A stretch of DNA of 64,000 nucleotides from an uncultured bacterium. GTDB lineage: Bacteria; Cyanobacteriota; Vampirovibrionia; Gastranaerophilales; Gastranaerophilaceae. This document shows positions 34,851 to 43,126 of the stretch, in pieces. The number at the start of each line of letters is the position of its first letter. Position 1 is the first letter of the stretch. The notes below the pieces were generated by a model that saw nothing but the letters and a program-made list of their open reading frames with translations, searched no databases and was not told the DNA's origin. The position numbers were made by a program, and so were the translations under genes. The stretch is taken from NCBI GenBank assembly GCA_948684385.1, contig CAPQCU010000008.1:1-64000 (forward strand), written 5' to 3'.

Positions 34851-36425
34851 ATGAATTTTAATTTTAATGAAGATTATCAATATGACAGCTGTATTTCAAG
34901 AGGGCTGTGTTCAATAAATCCGAGAACATCTTCCCTGCAGGAAGTTCTTGTTTTATATCTTAAGCTGACTTCTTATTATGCTTTAAAACTTTATGAGAAC
35001 GGGCATCCGGATGAAGATGCGAGAAATATTATTTTGAATACTATCTCTGTGATGGTATCAAATTTTGAGTTCTCAGAAAACGATTTTAAGACTTTGACGG
35101 CTGAGTTTAATAAAATACTCCCGCCCCTTATTGAAAAATACAAAACTATCTGTAAGGAGAAAAATGCGGAACCGGATTTTATGGAGTCCAGCTTGAAGTT
35201 CAATCAGGGAACTGACATCATTAAGTCTATTCAGCTTGGAGAAAAAGAGTTTTTGAAAAAACTCAAAAACATATCTCCCGAACTTCGTGATTTGTACAGA
35301 ATTTCTTTTGTGCTTGCAAAAAGTATTTGTATTAATATCCTTGATTTAGAGACATTTGGCGTTGATGCAGAAGAAGGATATCTCTCTATTTTAAAGCTCT
35401 TAAATTCTTTGAATGCAAATACTCAGGATACCGAAAAAATTAAAGAAATGATTGAAGAGATTTCAAGGGTTGACAATACTTTGATGAATTCTTTAAAAAC
35501 AGCCCGCGAGCAGAGATACGGGAAGGCAGGAGTCAAAGAAGTTTCTTACACAACAACTCCAGGTAAAGCTATTCTTGTTGTAGGATCTAATATTCGGGAG
35601 CTTGAAGATATTCTTGAAGCTATAAAAGACGAAGAAATAGATGTTTATACCCATGATGAGATGATTCTTGCAAATACTTATCCAAAGTTTGCAGAATACA
35701 AAAACTTAAAAGGTCAGTTTGGACAGGGAATAGAAAACTGCCTTCTGGATTTTGCAACATTTCCGGGGCCGATTATTCTCACAAGACACTCGCTTTATAA
35801 TGTGGAAAACCTTTATAGAGGGCTTTTGTTTACAACTGATTTTGCAACTTCAAAGGGTGTAATTTCTATTAAAGATAAAGATTTTTCAGAAGTTATTCAG
35901 TCTGCAAAAGATGCAAAAGGTTTCAAAACCGGCAGGCAGTGCGAAAGCGTAAGCGTCGGCTTTGATTACGATGCTGTTATAAGTGAAGTTAAAGAACGCA
36001 TTGGACGCTATTCACATGTTTTTGTAATAGGGCTTGGAGCTTATACTCTGGAGCAGAAAGCTTATTTTGAAAAACTCCTGAGTCAGGCTCCTGAGGATGT
36101 CTTGATAATTTCGCTTTCATACTGTGTTCAAAGAGAGAATGTAATTTGTTTAAATGCTTGTTTTGATACGTTTGCAATAACGGCTATTACTGACAGGCTT
36201 ATTAAAGAAGTTCAGACTCCTGTGACAGTCTTCTTCCCTAAATGTGACAGACATACGATTTCTCAGATGATATATTTATCGCAGGATGAAAACGTGAATA
36301 TTTTTGTCGGTAAATGTACTCCTATTATGCTCAATCCAAATATGATGACAACTTTTCAAAAGGTTTTTAGAGTTAAAGGTTTGACTTCCGTTAAGAAAAA
36401 TCTTGAAGAAATTCTGGGTAAGTGA
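34851..36425 (+). CDS. Hybrid-cluster protein (Hcp)-like, ligands partly lost
   Basis: 524 residues, near the 550 of Hcp. VYTHDEMILANTYPKF keeps the His and Glu of the hybrid cluster site, and FPGPIILTRHS follows where Hcp has the cluster Cys in FPGAILMTTNC; here that Cys is Ser. Another ligand Cys seems replaced in FVIGLGAYTLEQ, while the Cys in SLSYCVQ and LNACFDT align with the two kept ones. Only two of the usual four N-terminal Cys (CISRGLC) remain. Hcp reduces hydroxylamine or nitric oxide; a protein that misses these ligands likely lost the hybrid cluster and may serve as a scaffold or sensor. My alignment is by eye. Confidence 0.65.
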   Translation: MNFNFNEDYQYDSCISRGLCSINPRTSSLQEVLVLYLKLTSYYALKLYENGHPDEDARNIILNTISVMVSNFEFSENDFKTLTAEFNKILPPLIEKYKTICKEKNAEPDFMESSLKFNQGTDIIKSIQLGEKEFLKKLKNISPELRDLYRISFVLAKSICINILDLETFGVDAEEGYLSILKLLNSLNANTQDTEKIKEMIEEISRVDNTLMNSLKTAREQRYGKAGVKEVSYTTTPGKAILVVGSNIRELEDILEAIKDEEIDVYTHDEMILANTYPKFAEYKNLKGQFGQGIENCLLDFATFPGPIILTRHSLYNVENLYRGLLFTTDFATSKGVISIKDKDFSEVIQSAKDAKGFKTGRQCESVSVGFDYDAVISEVKERIGRYSHVFVIGLGAYTLEQKAYFEKLLSQAPEDVLIISLSYCVQRENVICLNACFDTFAITAITDRLIKEVQTPVTVFFPKCDRHTISQMIYLSQDENVNIFVGKCTPIMLNPNMMTTFQKVFRVKGLTSVKKNLEEILGK

Positions 36426-36485
36426 TTTTAAGATATTTACCACGGCTTTAATTTGATGTATATTAGAGTGGTAAGAGAGGTTATG

Positions 36486-37640
36486 ATGCAAAATTTATCC
36501 ACAATTTTTATTCTTGATAAAAACGAAAACTCCAGAGAAATTCTAAAATCATTTATGGAAGGGCTTGAGTTTGTAGAAGAAGTTAAGCTTTTTGATGATT
36601 ACAAAAAAGGGTATGAAGAAATCAAACAAGCTTCAAATCCGATTGTTGTAATGGATATTTCAGATGAATTTTCCGGTCTTGATGAAATTGCTGAAAGCTT
36701 GAAACTTGTGACTTCAAAAATCATAATCACTTCGGTAAATTATTCCACAAATACGATAATCAAAGCTTTGAGGCTCGGCGCAAAAGAATTTTTGCCAAAA
36801 CCGGTTTTAAGGGAAGACTTAATCCGTGTTATGACGATGCTTTCAAGTATTTCGCCCGATAGCGAAACTTCACAGTCTAAAATTATTACGGTTTATTCCA
36901 ATAAAGGCGGAATTGGTAAAACAACTATTGCAGTAAATCTGGCTTCCGAGCTTGCAAAAATTACAAAAAATAAAGTTGCTCTTGTCGATTTGAACTTACA
37001 GCTCGGTGATATTTCAACTTTCTTAAACATAAATCCGCCGTTTGATGTCAATTATGTTATAAAACGTTTATTGGACAAAGAAGAAAACGTCTTTATTAAA
37101 GGTTTTGAAAAATACAAAGACACATCTCTTTATGTTTTATCAGACCCGAGCTATATTGAGCAGTCTGAAAGCATTACGACACAGCAGATTACGGACTTAT
37201 TTGCAGCTTTGAAAAAAGTTTTCCCGTATATTGTGGTTGATATGTCATCAAGCATTGACCCGATTTCATTGAAAATTTTAGACAGCTCTGACTGGATACT
37301 TTTCACTACGATTGTTAATATTCCTGCGATTAGAAATGCTCAGAGGTGTTTAAACTTGTTCCGTTCAAGAAAATATCCGAAAGATAAAGTTAAAATTATT
37401 ATAAATCGTTATATGGAAAACGACGAAATTAAGATTGAAGATATTGAAAATACTCTTGGAGAACAGGTTTACTGGAAAATTCCTAATAATTACTTCACAA
37501 TCATGGAAGCAATTAATAAAGGTACTATTATTTCTGATGTTAACTCAGAATCAAATATCGGTAATAGTTTCAGAGACTTTGCTTCAAAAGTTTCGGATGA
37601 CATTATTGAACAGTCGGTAATTCAGTATATAAGAGGATAA
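36486..37640 (+). CDS. TadZ/CpaE-like ATPase (receiver-like domain plus ParA/MinD fold)
   Basis: 384 residues from ATG 36486 (AGAGAGG five bases ahead; a second ATG at 36483 is possible). Residues 1-125 form a receiver-like domain (TIFILDKNENSREILKS, MDISDEFSG), and 140 onward is a deviant-Walker ATPase with VYSNKGGIGKTTIAVNLASE and VVDMSSSIDP. TadZ/CpaE proteins place the tad pilus or other machines at the cell pole. No tad genes lie here, but the ATPase is intact. It overlaps nothing and is followed after three bases by a multi-pass membrane protein gene, perhaps co-transcribed. Confidence 0.8.
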   Translation: MQNLSTIFILDKNENSREILKSFMEGLEFVEEVKLFDDYKKGYEEIKQASNPIVVMDISDEFSGLDEIAESLKLVTSKIIITSVNYSTNTIIKALRLGAKEFLPKPVLREDLIRVMTMLSSISPDSETSQSKIITVYSNKGGIGKTTIAVNLASELAKITKNKVALVDLNLQLGDISTFLNINPPFDVNYVIKRLLDKEENVFIKGFEKYKDTSLYVLSDPSYIEQSESITTQQITDLFAALKKVFPYIVVDMSSSIDPISLKILDSSDWILFTTIVNIPAIRNAQRCLNLFRSRKYPKDKVKIIINRYMENDEIKIEDIENTLGEQVYWKIPNNYFTIMEAINKGTIISDVNSESNIGNSFRDFASKVSDDIIEQSVIQYIRG

Positions 37641-37643
37641 ATA

Positions 37644-38465
37644 ATGTTCAGCTTTATAAAAGAGAGTTTTGCTCTTACAAATAGAAACATAATACTTGCT
37701 ACTCCGTTAATATTTTTCTCGCTTATTTCAAACTTGTATATATTATTTTCACTTGGAGGAAGCTTAGTCAGCCTGCTTATTGCCTTTTCTCTTTTTATTT
37801 TAATGGTGGGTGCGTTTATATCCGGCTGGGGATATATGCTGAAGCTCTGTGTATCAGACAATGAACACGAAGATGCAAGTTCTCTGATTAAAGAGTTTCC
37901 GGCTGGTGTCGGAGAGTATTTTCTGCCTGTTTTAGGTTCGATGCTTATTATATTTGTGATTTCATCATTGATTTTTGCCGTGACATTTTTTACCGGCATG
38001 AAATTAATCGGAGATGTGGGAATTCCTCCGGAAGCTCTCAATGGAATGCTGGCATCTTCTACGGCTTTAAAAGACTTTGTAACTTCACTTTCAGATGAGC
38101 AGCTTCTTAAGCTGAATGCCTGGAACCTTCTTTTGCTTGCCGGCATGATTGTAGAGTACTTTGTTGTTCTGTTTTATTTTCCGGCTCTGTTTTTCAAATC
38201 AAAAAATCCTTTGAAAGCTTTGGTTTTCTCTTTGAAAGATTTATTTAGCAGAAAATTCCTTAATAATTTATTATTGTACATAATACTTTTTGTTTCATAT
38301 TTCGTTCTGTCATTATTGACAATGTTTTCCGGCATGAATGTTTTTACACATTTTATTTTTACGCTTGCAAACTTTTACTACATGGTGTTTGCAGCCGTGT
38401 TAATTTCGAATTATTATTACAAAAATTTTGTTAAAATCGGCGGAAACCTGGATAAGACTGTTTAA
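37644..38465 (+). CDS. Multi-pass integral membrane protein, unknown
   Basis: 273 residues with about six hydrophobic helices (roughly 15-35, 38-65, 100-125, 170-195, 215-240 and 245-265). FAVTFFTGMKLIGDVGIPPEALNGM is the only longer soluble loop. The layout with small gating-like loops resembles DUF4013 or related small transporters, but I see no signature motif. It directly follows the TadZ-like gene by three bases and overlaps the convergent TPR gene end, so it is probably in the TadZ-like operon. Function not assignable. Confidence 0.6.
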   Translation: MFSFIKESFALTNRNIILATPLIFFSLISNLYILFSLGGSLVSLLIAFSLFILMVGAFISGWGYMLKLCVSDNEHEDASSLIKEFPAGVGEYFLPVLGSMLIIFVISSLIFAVTFFTGMKLIGDVGIPPEALNGMLASSTALKDFVTSLSDEQLLKLNAWNLLLLAGMIVEYFVVLFYFPALFFKSKNPLKALVFSLKDLFSRKFLNNLLLYIILFVSYFVLSLLTMFSGMNVFTHFIFTLANFYYMVFAAVLISNYYYKNFVKIGGNLDKTV

Positions 38466-40225
38466 GACAACTTTCTAATCATCTCATGAGCATTTTCGTC
38501 TTCCGGAAAAATTGCAACAACTTTTTCTAAGTATTCAAGCGCTTTGTCGTTGTCTTTCAAGCCTTCGTAACATTTTGCGATACTCATTAAAACCGAAATA
38601 TTTTCAGGCTTTTTGGCAAGGAGGTTCTCAAAAATTCCGATTGCTGAATTGTATTCTCCAAGCTCATAATAAGTCAAAGCGAGTGTATTCTGGGTTTCAA
38701 TATCCGGATTTTGCTCAACTGCACGGATTAAGTAAGGTTTTGCTTCTTCAAACTCTTTTCTTGCGTAGAAAATTCTTCCTGCACAGAAGAGAATGTATTC
38801 ATGGTGCGGGTTGATTTTTAACGCCTTCATTATGTAGTCTTTTGCATCGTCAAGCTGATTTAGAATAAGCTTGTTGAGTGCCATGAAGGTAAGTGCAAGA
38901 ATGTTGTCAGGCTCAATGTCCAAAGCTTCCTGATAAAATCTTTCAGCTTCCGTATTTTTTGAAATTGAATAAAGGAAATTCCCGTATTCAAAAATTATTT
39001 CAAAATCGTTTGGCTGAAGCTTCATAGCAGTCTTAAATTCTTCTTCTGCATAATCAAAAAGGCGTTTATTTAAGAAAATTATGCCTAAATCTTTGTGTGC
39101 TTTTGCAATATCCGGATTCATTTTGATAACTTTTTTAAGTATTCTTTCGGCTGTATCAGTGTCACACAGGCTTGAAGATAAAACTGCGTACTGGTGCAAA
39201 GTATCAGCTGTAGGATTATTCTTTAACAGGATATTATCAAAAATTTCTTTTGCTTTTGTAAGCTGGCCTGTTCTTATATAAAGTCCTGCAAGCTTTTGAG
39301 CAGGAAGCATAAACTTCTGGTTGAGATAAACTATTTTTTCAAGCATTGTAATTGCAGTCTGAATTTCTCCCATCGCTTCGTAGCAGGTAATAAGATTAAA
39401 TTTATAATTTTCTTTTTCCGGATGTGAGACCATAAGGCTCTTGTACAAATCAGCAGCTTCTTTGTAAAGTCCCATTTTAGTTTTTGACATTGCAAGAGCA
39501 ACTTTAAATCCTTCGTCTTCATCATCCAGTTCAACTGCTTTTTCTAAGTATTTGCAAGCTTCCGCATGGTTTTGCTGTACCTGGAAAACCGAGCCGAGGT
39601 TGTAATACGTCATAGGACTTTTCGGGTTCAAATTCATAGCCATTGTGTAATACTTAACTGCTTCTTCGCTTTTTCCGACAGCCATGCTTGCAGTGCCTAA
39701 GCTGTTTATCGTACCCAAATTTTCAGGCTCTTTTTGAAGCGCGCGTTTGAATGGTTCAATACTTTTGTCAAACTCCCTGTTTTTCATATAAGCTGTTCCG
39801 ATTATGAAATCAAAGATATAATCCTCAGTATCAATAGTCGAAGCTTTGTAAGCGTATTTAATTGCTTCCTCAGGCTCGTTAAGCTTCATTAATACGATAC
39901 AAAGGCTCTTGTATGCGTCCATATACTCAGGACGAAGGTTAATGACTGTGATGTAAGCGTTTTTTGCGGAAATAAAATCTCCAAGATTGTTGTAGCAGTT
40001 TCCAAGATAGAAAAATGAAGTTGCGTCTTCAGGATTAAATTTTACAACTGTTTCGAAAGCTTTTCTTGCATCATCCCAGTTTTCAAGATTTATTTCAGTA
40101 AGCCCTGAAAGCTTGACTAACTCAATGTTATCAGGTTCTTCTTTAAGCGCAGGGATTAGAAGCTCCTGCGCTTTTTCAAAATCTTTTTCTCCAACTAATT
40201 CATTAATTCTATCTATATCAATCAT
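38462..40225 (-). CDS. Tetratricopeptide-repeat protein
   Basis: 587 residues from ATG 40225 (MIDIDRINEL); an upstream TTG at 40231 is less likely. The whole protein is TPR units of 34 residues, some 16 of them, with regular patterns such as ATSFFYLGNCYNNLGDFISA, MTYYNLGSVFQVQQNHAEA and ETQNTLALTYYELGEYNSA. No signal peptide or other domain, so it is a cytoplasmic scaffold for protein assembly. Partner unknown. Gene is separate from rpoD by a structured gap. Confidence 0.9.
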   Translation of the reverse strand: MIDIDRINELVGEKDFEKAQELLIPALKEEPDNIELVKLSGLTEINLENWDDARKAFETVVKFNPEDATSFFYLGNCYNNLGDFISAKNAYITVINLRPEYMDAYKSLCIVLMKLNEPEEAIKYAYKASTIDTEDYIFDFIIGTAYMKNREFDKSIEPFKRALQKEPENLGTINSLGTASMAVGKSEEAVKYYTMAMNLNPKSPMTYYNLGSVFQVQQNHAEACKYLEKAVELDDEDEGFKVALAMSKTKMGLYKEAADLYKSLMVSHPEKENYKFNLITCYEAMGEIQTAITMLEKIVYLNQKFMLPAQKLAGLYIRTGQLTKAKEIFDNILLKNNPTADTLHQYAVLSSSLCDTDTAERILKKVIKMNPDIAKAHKDLGIIFLNKRLFDYAEEEFKTAMKLQPNDFEIIFEYGNFLYSISKNTEAERFYQEALDIEPDNILALTFMALNKLILNQLDDAKDYIMKALKINPHHEYILFCAGRIFYARKEFEEAKPYLIRAVEQNPDIETQNTLALTYYELGEYNSAIGIFENLLAKKPENISVLMSIAKCYEGLKDNDKALEYLEKVVAIFPEDENAHEMIRKLS

Positions 40226-40231
40226 TTTCAA

Positions 40232-40400
40232 TCTCTTTCTACCGGTAGGTTTCTATTTACCTCCCTGTATTTACCCCCGTGCGTAGCACCTGTTTGTCTA
40301 CTATTTTACTTGAAGTTTTGCTTTGAGGGACACCTGTCGTTGAAATTCCGACTTGTGGTTATATGGAATGTGTCCCGACCCAATGTCTACGTGCGTAGCA
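40232..40400 (-). promoter_or_regulatory. Structured intergenic region between rpoD and the TPR gene
   Basis: CGTGCGTAGCAC occurs twice in direct orientation (near 40280 and 40390). In between, GGGACAC pairs with GTGTCCC and ATTCC with GGAAT in one helix with a side bulge. On the minus strand this RNA would be the 5' leader of the TPR gene or the 3' end of rpoD. There is no clear T-run, so it may be a processed region or regulatory leader. No known riboswitch is recognised. Confidence 0.45.
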
Positions 40401-41402
40401 CTACTCGCCGAAGTAATTTTTCAACCCTGTTGTCAAATTCTTATTCCTGCACAATTTCTTCAATTTTGAAATTGCACGGTTTTCGATTTGACGGATACGT
40501 TCTCTTGAAACCCCGTAAATTGACCCGATTTCGTCTAAAGTCTTCTTGTTTCCGTCGTTGTTTAAACCAAATCTCAAAATCAAAACGTCACGCTCTTTCT
40601 GGCTCAGCTGCTCTAACATACATTTGATATCGTCGAGCATGCTTTCCTGTGACACAAGCGAGTCCGGAGCAATTGTTGATTCGTCCACAATGTAATCTAT
40701 GATTTTGTTTGAATCGTCTTTTTGTCCGGTCGGCGTGTCAATGCTGATTGTTGACTGGGTAGATTTGATTATAGAAGTCAACTTTGAAACCGGAATGCCC
40801 ATTTTGTCAGCAATTTCCTGCTTAACCGGAATTCTGCCGAGCTCTGTAGTCAAATCCATTGTTGCTTTTTTGATTTTGTTTATTGACTCAATTAAGTGAA
40901 TCGGAAGTCTTATAATTCTTGCCTTGTCAGCAATTGCACGGGTAATAGACTGTTGAATCCACCATGTTGCATAAGTCGAGAATTTATACCCTTTTGTGTA
41001 ATCAAATTTCTCGGTAGCTTTGATTAAGCCCATATTGCCTTCCTGAATTAAATCAAGAAATGACAGACCGCGCCCGATGTATTTTTTTGCAATACTTACA
41101 ACAAGCCTTAAGTTAGCGTTAATAAGTACTTTTCTTGCTATTTCGCTTTGAGTTTCGTAAATTTTCTTTGCAACTTCCAGCTCTTCTTCAGGAGAAAGAA
41201 GCGGGATTTTGCCGATTTGCTGAAGGTATATTCGCACTGAATCGTCTGAGTTAACAGAGTTTAAGCTTTCCTGAGTTTTCGGTTCTTCGATTGCAATAAG
41301 CTCTTCGTCATCATCTTCAACAGGCTCAATGCTATTGAAATCAACACCTTCATCAGAAATGTCATCAATCATAATATTAAGTGTATCGTTCTTTTTAGCC
41401 AT
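40401..41402 (-). CDS. rpoD: RNA polymerase sigma-70 factor, primary type (RpoD/SigA-like)
   Basis: 333 residues. The acidic N terminus is short; region 1.2 has DDSVRIYLQQIGKIPLL as in cyanobacterial SigA, region 2 has KFDYTKGYKFSTYATWWIQQ with the -10 recognition helix, region 3 KARIIRLPIH, and region 4 LGNNDGNKKTLDEIG..VSRERIRQIENRAISKLKKL. The full region 2.4 and 4.2 sets suggest the house-keeping factor, shortened as in other low-GC relatives; a group 2 factor is the alternative. It precedes the TPR gene and follows rlmB by two bases. Confidence 0.92.
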   Translation of the reverse strand: MAKKNDTLNIMIDDISDEGVDFNSIEPVEDDDEELIAIEEPKTQESLNSVNSDDSVRIYLQQIGKIPLLSPEEELEVAKKIYETQSEIARKVLINANLRLVVSIAKKYIGRGLSFLDLIQEGNMGLIKATEKFDYTKGYKFSTYATWWIQQSITRAIADKARIIRLPIHLIESINKIKKATMDLTTELGRIPVKQEIADKMGIPVSKLTSIIKSTQSTISIDTPTGQKDDSNKIIDYIVDESTIAPDSLVSQESMLDDIKCMLEQLSQKERDVLILRFGLNNDGNKKTLDEIGSIYGVSRERIRQIENRAISKLKKLCRNKNLTTGLKNYFGE

Positions 41403-41403
41403 T

Positions 41404-42153
41404 TTATTTACCTCGTTTTTTTAAACATTGCTTTACGCTCTCAAACAATATTATAGCAGCTGCGTTAGAAACATTTAAAGAATTAAAATTTGTTAACATT
41501 GGGATTTTAACAACAAAATCCGAAAGTTTTAATAAAGACTTAGAAATTCCTGCATGCTCAGCGCCCATTATGAGAGCGAAATTCATATCTGTGTAATCTA
41601 TATCAAAATAATTATCTTTTGCGTGATGGTCGGAAGCAATTACCCAGTAGTCGTTTTCTTTTAACTTTTGGACAGCGTTAACAAGGCTATTTACTTTGAT
41701 TATAGAAATATGGTTAACAGCTCCTGCGCTTGTTTTTTCAACAGTTGAGTTAATTAAAACTCCGCGCCTTGAAGGCAGAATAATGCCTTTTACCCCCGCA
41801 CATACCGCAGAACGAATGATTGCACCGATGTTATGAGAGTCTTCGACTCCGTCTAATATTACGACAGAAGTATTTTTACCTTTGTTCTGTTCAATAAAAT
41901 CTTCAATCTCAACATATTTTACCGGAGATATCTGCGCAATAACACCCTGATGCCTGCCATCCGGCTCTATTTGATTAAGTTTTTGCATACTTACAAACTG
42001 GTAAACAATTCCTTGATTAGCAGCGAGCTCTTTAATCTTTTCGATTTTTGAATCGGCATGAGCGCTGTTTGAAATCAGAATTTTGTTGAAAGTTCTATTT
42101 CCTGCTTCCAGCGCTTCAATTATTGCATTTTTCCCGTAAATTATGTTTTCCAT
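41404..42153 (-). CDS. rlmB: 23S rRNA (guanosine-2'-O-)-methyltransferase RlmB, TrmH/SpoU family
   Basis: 249 residues from ATG 42153, which overlaps the nadA stop. N-terminal ribosomal L30e-like RNA-binding domain (YGKNAIIEALEAGNRTFNKIL) and the SPOUT catalytic part with VVILDGVEDSHNIGAIIRSAVCAGV, ALIMGAEHAGISKSLLKLSD and IPMLTNFNSLNVSNAAAIILFE, the trefoil-knot SAM site. 2'-O-methylates G2251 in 23S rRNA in other bacteria. Sequence shows all knot motifs intact. Confidence 0.93.
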   Translation of the reverse strand: MENIIYGKNAIIEALEAGNRTFNKILISNSAHADSKIEKIKELAANQGIVYQFVSMQKLNQIEPDGRHQGVIAQISPVKYVEIEDFIEQNKGKNTSVVILDGVEDSHNIGAIIRSAVCAGVKGIILPSRRGVLINSTVEKTSAGAVNHISIIKVNSLVNAVQKLKENDYWVIASDHHAKDNYFDIDYTDMNFALIMGAEHAGISKSLLKLSDFVVKIPMLTNFNSLNVSNAAAIILFESVKQCLKKRGK

Positions 42154-43061
42154 TATTTTGATGCCTTTAACATTCTTTCTATACATCCTGCGCTGCGTTT
42201 TCTTACACTCTCGTCAAGCGTAATCTCATTAACTTCATGTTCTAAAGAGTACAAAATTTCTTCCAGAGTTGTAAGCTTCATGCTCTCACACAACATGTTA
42301 CTTTTTATTAAAATAAATTTCTTATCCGGATAATCACGCTCAAGCCTGTCAGCAACCCCTTTTTCGGTTACTATTACAAACTGTTTGTCTTTACTTTTTC
42401 TGACGTATTCCATAATTCCGCTTGTGCTTCCGACGTAGTCGCCGAGGCGGCTGACTTCCGGCTTGCATTCAGGGTGGATAAGTATTTTTGCATCAGGATA
42501 ATTTTTTCTTGCAAGCTCAATGTCTTTGATTTCAATATTGTTATGTACAGGGCAGTTCCCGTCATAAGTAATGACTTCGACTTTATCCAGCTTGCTTTCT
42601 ACCCATTTGCCGAGATTTGCATCCGGAAGGAAAAGAACTTTTGAATTATTAAGACTCTTAACAATTTTTAACGCATTTGAGCTTGTGCAGCAAATATCAC
42701 ATTCAGCTTTTACTTCTGCAGTTGAGTTAATGTAACAAACAACTGGTACATTTGGATGATTTTTTTTGAAATTAATCATCTGTTCGTGGTTAATCATATC
42801 TGACATAAGGCAGCCTGCGTTTGCATTTGGGAGTAATACTTTCTTCTCCGGAGATATAATTTTGGCTGTCTGAGCCATAAAATAAACCCCTGCAAACACA
42901 ATGATATCAGCGTTTGTAGTCTTAGCCATCTGGCTAAGGTAAAGCGAGTCTCCGACGAAGTCTGCGACTTCATCAATTTCTATGTTCTGGTAGCTGTGCG
43001 CAAGGATTACAGCATTTTTCTCTTCTTTTAATTTTTTTATTTTTTCGATTAAATTTTTCAT
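42153..43061 (-). CDS. nadA: Quinolinate synthase A
   Basis: 302 residues, standard length. It carries the three 4Fe-4S cysteine positions: NAGCLMSD near 83, CCTSSN near 170 and HPECKPE near 258 regions, plus the start AVILAHSYQNIEIDEVADFVGDS. NadA converts iminoaspartate and dihydroxyacetone phosphate to quinolinate, the first step of de novo NAD synthesis. The gene stop overlaps the rlmB start; nadB and nadC are not in the window, so the pathway genes are scattered. Confidence 0.95.
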   Translation of the reverse strand: MKNLIEKIKKLKEEKNAVILAHSYQNIEIDEVADFVGDSLYLSQMAKTTNADIIVFAGVYFMAQTAKIISPEKKVLLPNANAGCLMSDMINHEQMINFKKNHPNVPVVCYINSTAEVKAECDICCTSSNALKIVKSLNNSKVLFLPDANLGKWVESKLDKVEVITYDGNCPVHNNIEIKDIELARKNYPDAKILIHPECKPEVSRLGDYVGSTSGIMEYVRKSKDKQFVIVTEKGVADRLERDYPDKKFILIKSNMLCESMKLTTLEEILYSLEHEVNEITLDESVRKRSAGCIERMLKASK

Positions 43062-43126
43062 TCATTTATCCTGTGTACAAAATTTAAATTTTATTGTACA
43101 ATAAAAAAAAATAGGAAGAAATAAAT

